A stretch of 64,000 nucleotides of DNA from Leptasterias polaris (taxonomy: Eukaryota; Echinodermata; Asteroidea; Forcipulatida; Asteriidae): contig JAZGTN010000069.1 in assembly GCA_037783415.1 (NCBI GenBank), forward strand, positions 3,286,001 through 3,350,000, read 5' to 3'. A program made the position numbers and the translations under genes. This document shows, in pieces, positions 12,576 to 24,500 of this stretch. The notes under the pieces are model-generated. The model searched no databases, was not told the DNA's origin, and saw only the letters and a list, made by a program, of their open reading frames with translations. Numbering within the stretch: position 1 is the first letter of the stretch; each line of letters begins with the position of its first letter.

Positions 12576-15500
12576 ACTCATCTGTTTGGCTGTTGCATAA
12601 TCCCCTAAAAATGAACAATTAACAGAAGTGTGACTTCACAAAAAATATATACGCAATTCTGCCTTTACGCTAACTTTCATTACACTAAAATTTGTTACAT
12701 TTTTTCAAAAGACAAGGGTCTTTGAGTGGCATTACAAAATAAAATCAACTGCCTGACAATAGAAACTGTATAAATCTTGTACAACGCCTATCCTGTCCCC
12801 CATTTTGGGTTTCAAATGTAGACCAATAAATTATCCCCCAAAATGGTGGAATTGGTAGATGTTTATTTTGTCCGTGTCTGTTCTTGCTGTTCTTGACATA
12901 GAGACACAAAACATGTATCAATGGGTAGGTAGACACATTCAAACCAGGAACCTAAAACAAAAGAGGACAATAGGGTCCCTGGTTTGGCAAAAGTTCCCAG
13001 TTGGAAAGTGTATGCAAAACCAATGGGAGCTCTTACCGAAAAGTACAAACCAAAGAGGGACAATAGGAGGTAATAAGTGATAAATAGTGACAGACATACC
13101 AGTACCTGCTATAGTTGAAGTAGTCCTCATACTCATCTGCTTAGCTGTCGCAAAGTCACCTGCTCAACAAATCAAACCAATAATACCAGGGTTAAAATCT
13201 GACAGACTTATCCAGAGGGTGTTTTGTCCTGTTCCATGGGGAAGTTGAGATGAATCCAAACAACCAATATTTTCTGACATGGCTGGTGTTTTATATAGTT
13301 GTGTAAACACGGATATCATTGGTTGAATATGCCTAGGATTTGTAAAGTATAAATACTGGGAGGAGTGTATGGAATGGTGCAATTATAAATAAAAAAATCC
13401 ATAACAACATTTGCAGTAACATTTTACTGGTCATGGTGTTCAGAATGGCCCCTTAGTTACCATGGTAATACCAGATGAAGCAAAAAATGCTGTGGGCGAG
13501 TCAAAACCCTTCCTTTACTAGTCCGCTGGACGAGTCAAAAATACTCCTTTACACAATAAATAAAGGATACAGTGGTAAAATCCCAAAGAGAGATTATTTT
13601 CAAGTCCAAACATGCAATTTAGAAGACTTTGCTTTTGTGTATTTTATTATTGTTATTTGTTTACGCTTTGAAAATTGTGTTCAAACATACATACATGCGG
13701 GCTGATGAAACAAAATTGCGGGCGACTCCAAATTTTGATTGACTCACCCGACTGAAGAGTGACAACAATAATAAATAAACCCTGATCACCCCAAAGTTTA
13801 CCCTCAAGTGACATATTTTTGTGGTTAAGCGCAATATTGATTAATTTGCCCAACCTGCTAGCGTTTCTTTAGAGCTACTGAACGATGTTGTGTCTGGTTG
13901 CCCTGCCCTGTTAGCCATCAGGCTTATGTACTCTCGATGTTGTTGTTGCTGTTGTTGTTGTTGCTGCTGAGCTATGTACATTGCAGTTGCTTGGTCCATC
14001 TGGTGCATTGGCCTCTCATATGGGTTACCAGCTACAAAATTAGATACCGGGAATAAAGAGACATGATTTTTTGACTTGGTGTGTGAGCCATTATGATTTA
14101 GTTTTCAGAGTTTTCCAAAGTCCTGCAAAAAAACCTGAGGCACCTCAGAAAGGATTCCAACCCTTCTCATAGGAATAATACACATTTTGTACATAGTGCT
14201 TTACCTATGGGCATGTCAAAGCACTCACTCTTTTTACAACAGGTTTACATAGCTACTTTGGAATATATGGGATTTGAGGCATTGCATGGTGAGGTATCAA
14301 TGTATATTTGGTTTGCGGTAACACCATGTGTATATCTACTTGCTAGGTAGATTTTGTTCTTTGAGAACTTGTCTTGCTATTTATTCTACTGCCGCGGAGT
14401 AGAATTCGGGAGACTTCTCAGTTCTGAAAAGAACTGTCCTGCTTATTAACTACTACCTGGGCGGGAGGTAGGAAATCGGCTAATACTTTCGCTTTGTGGA
14501 TCGAGGGGACTTCTCGTTATTAACTACACTGCCACGGAGTGAGTTCTTAATAGGTCTCAACATTTCGACTAGCTTGCTCTAGTCATCGTCAGGAGACTGA
14601 AGAGTGTAAGACATGTTGTTCCATTTATAGGGGTTCAGAGGTTTCAGTGTAGAGTCAGTCACTGCTCTGATTGGTTCTTCTGAAAGGAGAACCTTGGTTG
14701 GCTGGCCCAGGGCTATTGTGAGTGTTGCCCATTGTGTGAGAAATCCCTGTGTAGTGGGGCGTGTCAGTAGACTGTGGGATGCCAGCGGAGTAGGGTGGTA
14801 GGATAGTATGCCAAATACTACTAATGAAATAACCGATATCTTGTGGCACAGTATTGTGCTTGTGTATTTCAATAGCTTCCCTGATGCGACGTGTATACCA
14901 ATGTCTCTCAGGAGCTATGATTTGAGCCTGATATTTTGGAACACATGTATGCAACCCAATTATTCATAGCCCCTTAAAGAGGAAGCCAACCTTGTCAGAA
15001 ACTGTGCAAACCCCCTTCTTTTAACAATAGTGTACTTGGCTTCACGTATCAAGCCTTTCTCAGGCATCTGAAAGCACACAAATATATGCAACAAGGTTTT
15101 TTTTCTTTCCTTATTTTTTTTTCAACTTCAATGACCAATTGAGCCAAATTTTTCACAGAATTATTATCTTATGCATCTGTTGTGTACATATTTGATACGC
15201 ACATTCTCATACACCATGTGAGAATACTGGTCTTTGACAGTTACCAAAAGGACACCCTGCCTTTACGCAGCTTTATAAACTTGAGCCCAGCACACTATCA
15301 TTACAAGCAGAATGACCATATTTCATTCTGTATGGAGATTTAAAGGCAGTGGTTAATCCAGCAAGAAAAACTACAAACATACCTCGCACTGTTCCACTGG
15401 TATTAACATACACAGGTGACCCCCTGGCCATTGGGTTCTCATACAAACTGACCCGACGCATTCCTGCCTGGGTGGAACGTGGTCTGTCACTCTCATAAGA

Positions 15501-18500
15501 CACTGGAGTATTTCTTGATACTGAGGCTTCATAGTTACTTGGTGTTGTTCTCTGACTCTCATGATTGGCAACTGGTAGGTAAGGAAAACAAGATTACAAT
15601 TGAATACTCCAGACAATACGGTAACAGTGCAGTAATGAAACCCTGATATCCGAGAGAAGATTTCAAACATACAAGTTTGGAAACAATATAGCGTTGTCTT
15701 TATCCCCTTGATGCAACTTGTGTCCTCACAAGCATTTCCCCCTTTCAACCCCCACTCAAAAAACAAAAACAAAAGTCAACCAAAGTTTACATTTGTATGT
15801 TTTACCACTTATAAATGTCTATGAATAGCAAATAGTCTTGATAAAGAATATTTCATCATACTTTTGGATCCAGATGCCTCATGTTGTTGAGGTAGAGGAG
15901 TACCTCTCGTGATAGAGCCTCCAGGTATCTCCCGTCCTCCTCTACTTATGGGTGTACCTTGAGTGATAGAACCACATGCTCCTCCCTCTTGCCTTGGGGA
16001 GGTAGCTGATGGCTGCCCCTTCACAAGTAAACCTTCATGTCCAGCCTGGGTCCTGGCCATTGTATTCTCATAGCGACTGTAATAAAAGAGCAAACCACCA
16101 GTAAAGTCAAATTAAAATGAGAGTTGATACAAATGTATGGGCTTAAAAAAGAGAGGAGATTACTATTGAATGTCTGCATTTATTTTAAACAATGTTTATA
16201 TAATGTAAAAATCATTTCAAACAACAGGTAGTTCTATCAGCAAAGTACACCAGTGAAAAATGGAATTTTCGCTTTAAAACTAAACAGCTAAGAATGATAT
16301 AATTGGAATATTGAACATGTTCTATTAAACAACAAACATGGTTTTCTTGTACTTACCTTTGAGGATGGTTTGCAGCAGTAGAGAAGTTAATGGGTGTACC
16401 TTGAGTGATGGAACCACCATGAGGCTGACCTAATGGTGAGGGTTTCTCTGTCTTCACAGGCTTTGGTGATAACTTGTTGATTAGTGGAGGTGGAGGAGGT
16501 ACATTGCCCTTAGTGGAACGTGGCAATGGTATCGGCCGATGTTGCTGAGACTGTGATGCTCGATCCATTGGTACAAGCTTGAAAGGTGAGCTGGGACGGG
16601 TTGAGCGGGCTCCTGTTGGTACCCCCGGTGGGGAAGACACATGGGGGTGCTCTCTGTCTTGGTATATCTCTCCATGTGCATCTCGGGCATACCGGGTGCC
16701 AGGGTATAACGCTCGCCCATGAGATCCACTTGGATACCTCATACCCGTCATGTCTGGATGACTACTACCGACTTCATAGACATCCCGCTCCTGCAACCGT
16801 TCCTGTTTAAGATGCTGCTGCTGTTGCTGTTGCTGTTGGGTTCTCTGATGCACCTGTGATGTATGGGATATATGAGGTGAGACATACGCCACACCAGGTT
16901 CTGGCCTGGAACTGGGTCGACGGTCTTTGCTATCACTTGAGTCTGCCCATGGTGGTGTCCTTCGAGAATGCATCTCACCATATAAGTTGTCTGATGAACG
17001 ACGTCCTTCCCGAGCCTCCTTGGCAGTGTCCTTGGCAGAGGCAGGGCTCTTACGAGACTCTGATGTACCTGGCACTTGATCTTGCTGACCCGGTGAGCTG
17101 TTTGTCGAGGATGATTTACCTGGTAAAATAAAAATCAAACAAGATTAATGCAAACATGTACAAGTAATAATCCTTTTTTTGTTTTTTTAAAAAGTGTATT
17201 AATAGTCATTGGGATACATGAGAATCTCCCCGTCACAGACAGGAAACATTTATTTCATACTGACTCAACAATAAGATACATACATTGTAGAAAAGCAAAT
17301 AATTAATCAATACATGTGCATCACACTATATGATTTAACTGAAATTTATGTACATGAGTCAATATGTAGGAAGAAAGTGAAGCAAACAATGTTACATGTT
17401 GGCAATAAGAGAAACACTTGTGACATTTCATACAGTTATGCACTTGTTTTAGTGTACACTGAGAAATTGACAGTTTGTTCTTTAATATATATTGAGTTAA
17501 CCCTCCTACTGCCTGACCATTCAACATCATCCACTTTGGTTTTAAATGACATCCTGCAAATTGATATCATGCGGTGAATGCATCTAAAACAGAACACACA
17601 TATACAGTTAGGTCTGTACAGTTGTGACACCATACACAACCTGTGCAGTTAAATGGTTTTGAATACTTGGTTTGACTTGATGAAAAATGCCAACAAGAGT
17701 AGGGAGGGTAAATGATAGAATAAGTCCAAGGTACATTTAAGTTTTTTATATTTGATATAGAAATGTGTCAGTAATTTCATCACATCAACTTGTTTCTGGG
17801 CAGTTAAGAGTCTACTCTAAATTTTACTTTGAGTAGAAAGAGTATTAATAACTTACTGAGATGCATGTGTATTGCAGAGTCAATCAGATCACTGATGTTA
17901 TTCACACCTTTCCCTTCTTTACCAAGAAACTCTGCCACAGTAGTATTGGGTTTACATGAGCTTGAAGGATCCCCAGAGGGCTCTATTCTGACTGATCTTC
18001 TTTCCTGTTGACCCTGAGAGGGTTGAGATTGTGAGGAGGCTAGCTCTACTGCAATGTCCCGTGCTGGGAGAAAGCCATGAAAATAACGCTTCTCATCACT
18101 AGAGGAGACCTTGTCACCAGCTTGGCTTTCCAGGACCCTTCGAGTCATTGGCATGAGAGAGGAGTTAGAGGAAGGTTCCTGGATGACCACTGCCTCCACA
18201 TCTTCGTGAATATGGCCCTCATCAGCACTGCATGTTGCACTGGAATCATCATCGTCTCTAAGACGGGAAGACCCTAGGGTTGGTCCCAAGGGGAGTTCAG
18301 AATGACTTGACTGCATCTCTGTAGACAGAGACGGTCGGTCAGGTTGAGAGAGCAGAGGAGGAGGTGGTGCTTGCTGCGGGTCTGAACTCTTCGTCACAGC
18401 GTCAGTTTCCGTCTGCTGCTGTTTCGGTTCAGTCGCCATAGTAACCACCTCATTTCTCATTCCCTCTGATGTTTCGCTTGCCCTACCACCACCCGTATCG

Positions 18501-21500
18501 TTTCCCGACTGGTTTTTATCGTGTCCAGTGTCTGGTAAACTGCTCTGGTTGTCACCACCACCTCCTGGGGTAACACTGGCGCTTACCTCCATGGGTTCAG
18601 CTATTCCCTGAATAGTCTCTCCCCCACCTCCCTTTTTAATCTTCTTGGATGAGTCATCACCCCCATCATTCTCACTGGCACTGTCAGTGTCTGAGCTTTC
18701 CATGTCATTATCGGCATCATTTTCATCATCAGTGAACATCATGGAATCTTCATCATCATCTGAGAATGTAGACAGTGTGGATGCGGTGCTTTCAGTCGTT
18801 GATATACGATGCTCCCTCTCTGCCTACAGTGAAATAAAATACAAACAACAATTACATACCGGCAGGCAAAACTAAATACATAACCGATAGTAGGCACTTT
18901 GAAACCAATTACCAGGGCACCATATACAACATTACTATCCTGGTTTATCTGGCCAAATAATCCTACAGTCGACTCTCATTAATACGAGGTCCGCCGGACC
19001 AGCCCGTTTTCCTCGTTATATCCGAAGCTCGCAATATCCGATCGCGGTAATATCAATGCACTATGCACAAAGTGCATGACATAATGGCCGCACGTGTACA
19101 CATGGCTGCTGCATGCAATACAGTGGATAACTGTGTGCATGTACAGCACAAACAAGCACAAAATTGGGCGAATAAAACTGTTTTATTTTAGTTAGTTTAA
19201 CTTGAAAGTTAATTTATAAAATCAATTTACATTTTACATGCTTGAACAAATGTCTGAGATTTTAACTTGCTGTTCTTGTTTAGCGAAGTTTCCGTGCAAA
19301 ACTTCGGTCGCAGCAGTCAACAAATAAAATCTTGATTTTGATTGGTAACCACCATTGTAATGCTAGATGGTTCATTGCTAACGCGGGATACCAGGGAAAT
19401 CGTGCTGTTGCATTAAATATTGATCGCGCAAATATTTAAGTTTTCAGTTTCGGTGGGACTTTTTCTGCTAGAAATGCACATCAAGCACTTGTAAAACTCA
19501 ATGGATCAGTATGTTTTGTGAAGATTTCACATGAATTGATGAATGCTGACTTCGTATGGAATCTGCTCCGTTGTTTGAAACACGCAAACCTCTTAATCCC
19601 ACCATTGTCCGGAGTTTGGAATTAACACAACCTGCTCGCTGACTCGCGACTGCAGTCATGAGTCATTGCATGCTAGCGTCCAGTTAGCACCTCTATTGAT
19701 TGTCTTACAAGCCATAAATAACGATTTTCAGGCTGTTAAAGGTATTTCCTTTGTTGGGGTTTTTATTATTCTCGTTTCAAAAGGGTTGAAAACAATGTTT
19801 TGCTCGTAACGGGCCGACAAAAGTACCTCGTTGTAACCGTGTTCTCGTTACTGCCGTGCTCGTATAAGCCGTATTTAAATGCATTGAAACACGCACGGGG
19901 CAGTTCGGGACCGGCAAAAAACCTCGTATTAACCGGTACCTCGTAACATGCGAGCTCGTAATAACGGGAGTCGACTGTATATCATAACATGTGTTTCAAT
20001 TCCTTAAAAAAAACGCAGCAATGGTTGCCACTAGTAGCCAGCTAAACTTGTTATACATGATATACATGAAGCAACAGTTAGTTATTGCTGGAAGCATAGT
20101 TTTAACAAAAATAACAATAATATGTGATCATTAGGCACAGTAAATCAAGCAATTATAGTTAAGTGTCTTGTCCATGGACACAATTGCTGTGACCGGGATT
20201 CAAACCCACTCTCCACTGACTTGGCCGTCAGAATGCTCAGCCAATGCTTGGACAAGACACACTAACTGTATTAATAAAAGACACTCATTGCATAGACTGG
20301 GATACTAACACACCACTCTAAAGAATAAACCATCACAACTTGAGTCAAGTGCACTAAACTGCTTGGCAAGGACTGGCTATAAAATGCTACAAACCCTAAT
20401 GTTTTTAAAGGCATCCAGTAGACTAAGTAATGTCATTCCTAAAAAAGATTTGACTACAAACAGACAAACTTCATGATTCATCATGACCATGTTGAGAGTT
20501 GGAAAGAAACATGGGAGTTTAACATAATTTTACAATATTTTAAAAGTGGACAACTTTTTAGAGAATTCAATTTTTTAAAGTAGTCGGACTATGTGGTGCT
20601 ACACTTTGTTTTAATTCAGGAAACAGCTGGTCAGCCGGTTTCAGTTACCTTTTCTTTGCGGTGCTCTTCCAATATCTGTTCCAGATTAAACTTGCGTTTG
20701 TAGTTGAAATAGAAGTTCTTGCACTGAGCCTCAGTCTTGGTGCCTACTGCCTTGGAAATTGACGACCAATCTCGCCCATGCTTCCTTAAACCTTTACATG
20801 ACAGAAACAACAGATTTAGAACAACATTCATACACACTCTAAATTTGTACTGCAATTGGTACGCATAATTTAGGGGGGGGTGGGGGAATGGAAAACTAAA
20901 AAAAGGAGATACACTGTCGTTATGTTTTCTTTTCTAGGATACCATGAAGCTGGGTGGAGCAATGTAGTACATTGGGATGTAATGTAGTCAAACTTGCATC
21001 GTCAAATAAACAAGAAAACAAACAAACTTCAGATGAGCCAATGAATCAATCTTTATGGCTCAGCAAATAATCTAAATAGTGCATATTCATCTCATAGTGA
21101 AACTTTGCACTTGAGAGGAAATCAAGCTTTTACCAATTGCAGATTAATTTGTCATCACTTTGCTTTGCTTTGCATGCAAGAGCAAACCATCATTGCTTAA
21201 CACTCAATTCTCCTACTGCCATGAAATCCATATGAGACTTCAGGAAATAACTCAGACACCACTGGACTAGTTTCCTCTTGGACAGGGAGGGGTTTTACAG
21301 AAATAGAGAGAGACAAACCTTCTTTAGCTATTTCCATCTCTTCTTCTGTCCATCTTGAAGTCTCATTTATTACTGCAAACGGAAATCAAATAATCAAGTT
21401 GACATTTAGGAGATGGTCCGAAGCAGTGCCTGATACTCAATGATACAATATGTCATTTCACTGTTTCCAGGTTATTTGATTTATTTTTAAAACTATTTTT

Positions 21501-24500
21501 TAGAAAGACCATATTCATGCTAAATCTTGGCTTAATTTTCCTTGCTAATAACTGATTCTCATGCAGAAAAAAGGATTAAACAAATTCTCTCCTCCATACA
21601 CCGTTTTTGAAAAACTGTATTTGTATTTAAATACATTGCATTTGTCAATCATGGCATTTTGAGTGGAAAATATTGAAATATTCAACTTAACTATTAATCT
21701 ATTAAACACTTTCAACGGTTGAAAATGTTTTAACATTCGACTGATTAAACTACTCAACTATCAAACAGATAAACTATGTATACAACATTTACACTTTCAA
21801 TGTTAAAGGTAAGGTCATAGAATGGTATATAACCCAAAGCTTAATGATCATAAAAACTTACTTGTTGAGAAGCAATGCAGCTGTTGATAGTATAAACTAT
21901 ATCCAGAAAGGATTCCCTCCGAAACTATATGAATTGGGTAAGTTGTCAACCCAAAACCATTGTATCTGAGAAGTAATTTAAGCATGAATTGTGTCCCAGA
22001 TTTCTGAGGGTTGGTGTCGGTTTGCAAATGCTGCAGCCAGAGATGCCGTTGGTATCGGCTGTTACCTTGATAAATGTGAATGACTTGTTCTTGAGAAAAT
22101 ACCGTGATAGATTTTTGCCGTTTTCTCAGCAAGTAGACACTGTATTCAGCTGAAACTTTCACATGTGACTTTCATTGTATCTTTCTTTATAATTTTGCCT
22201 ATAAATCAGCATTACTTTGAAAAAACCCCAATCTATGACCCTATCTTCAAGTTTTTTAACCATTTATTTGTATCGCTTTACAAGGGTTTTCAGCCATGGT
22301 GGTTGAAAGCACGAGTACTATACCTGGTTCTTGGCCATCAGGTGGGGGAGTCATCCCAGTGGGTTCCAGTTCCAGAGTTCCATCTGTTCCCAACTTTCTT
22401 GCAATACGATTGAAGCATGCTGCACAACACTTGGTGGTGATCTGATCTGTGGGTAAACCTGTTGTTCAGAGATACCATTAATATAAGGTGGCATTGTGAA
22501 GTCAACTGAATACAACAATCTTGAAGCTATGACTGCCAAGATGCATTTAAAATCAATCAATGAAAAACAGTCCTTAAAAATAGGCCAAACAAGTTTTTTT
22601 GAACACTAATTTTTGTGTTTTAAAACTAATATTATGCTGTTCAAATTTGACTTTAAACCTTGTTAAATTGACAAATTCATAGTTTCATTGTAAATAATTT
22701 AACTTGAATCATAAACAAATATCTACAAGACCACAAGGCTTGGAGCACAGAGCTTTTACTGAACCCAACATATTTTGTTTCTTACTCAACTTTTGTTGGT
22801 CGCCTGCAGAAGTTAAAGTATGTGAGGAGGCTTAAAATAGAAAACCTAATCCCCCTCCCCCCTATATTAATCTTAAAAAGAATGGGTGTTGTGCTTGTTC
22901 AAGGAAACACTGGGCAGCTGTTTTGTTTTGTTTTGTTGTTCAGATGTAGAAGTTTACTAGACTTGTGCCAGTCATCCAGTGGGTACTTTAATCCATGTAC
23001 ATGACATGACAGTAAGAAAACAATACTGGCTTAACAAACTCATGTAATCATACAACATACCTAGTTCTTCTGATATGACTTTCTTCTGCTCTAGGGGTAA
23101 CTCTGCCCATTTGGCTGGCAATGCCTTCAGTCGTTTGACTCTACGTCTTGGTGTCTTACAGGACGGCATAGGGCATCTGAATCATCAACAAACACAAATA
23201 CACTTGATAAAGAGATGCAAGTACAAACATGTTTAAATAGATCTACTGCCCATGTCTTCAATCAGTTACTGCCACAAGACTTGTATACAAGCTCAACTTT
23301 TACAGGCTTGCAAAAATGTACAGGGATACCTGTAACAGACTTGTAAACATGCCTGGACATTCCATTGTGTAGCATGCACAAGCATGCCCTAACTGTGTTA
23401 CACTTTGTTTGCCCCTGACAAAGAAGAAAAAATGGTACTGGGAATTCATGCTCCAAATCTCCCTTTTTTTTGGGGGGGGGGATTGCATAATCCCCAATTC
23501 CAGACCTTCATCCCTTTATTGTACAAACAAGGATGACAATAGATTGTTAGGCTGACAAAATTGTGCATTTTACAAAATAATTTGCTGTCTTTACTTGGTT
23601 AAAGTCATTGTTTCCTTGTGAGAACTATATTCTCAAAAGATTCTCAAAAGATATATATGTAATCCACAAATTCTGCAAATCAATCCTGCCAAAGAGCATG
23701 GACATTTTTTGGGAATTACTAACTTAGTAATTAGTAAGTGGTTAAAGATAAAGACAGCTTTGACTTCACAGGGCCTTTTAGTTATGCATGATTTTAAATC
23801 ATGAACTTAAAATATTAAGTGAACCCATCCATTAGGCTTATAATCCAATCTGCGTAAGAATTTCAAGAACTGATAATGTGAGTGACAGAGTACTTCTGTA
23901 TCTCACAACTTTTAATTTATTTGAACAATTCTGCAGAGTTAAAAAATTTGGCTCCATCCAAGTCTATTCAAGATTATTGACGAGAAAATCATCTTTATCT
24001 AATTTGATGACGTCTGCCTCAGATCTCAAAATCATTACCAGCAATGAGCAACTTTCCAACTGATCATCACCCAAACCTCCTCCATAGGGCTAATGCTTAG
24101 CCACTTGGGAAGTACTTTGCACACATACACTGATAGTTTACTCTCAATTTCCTGACTACAATCTGACAAGACACAAGTTTTATATGTATTTGTCTTTTCT
24201 GATAATTGGCATGTCTCCAGTCAGGAAGTTCAATCTGAATCCTTTCAGTACCTGACTGTCCCAGTGACTCCAGAAGATAACTTCATTTCATTCTTTTAAA
24301 GGGATTGTTACATACATCAATGGTATTAAGGTATTAAGGTATTGAGGTTTTAAGTTTGTTTTCAATCTACAAATTGTTAGAACAAGAAAATCAGTATGTC
24401 ATTTCAGAGATGCTTAGCGGTTAATATAGAGATAGTTTTCTTCAAAATTTATCAAATTTAAGACAATGTACACTTTTGATTCAGAGTACATAATGTAAAA

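Noticed and set aside
14340..14550. Hammerhead ribozyme in the Penelope terminal region
   Set aside because: I could not find the CTGATGA...GAAA core on either strand by eye.
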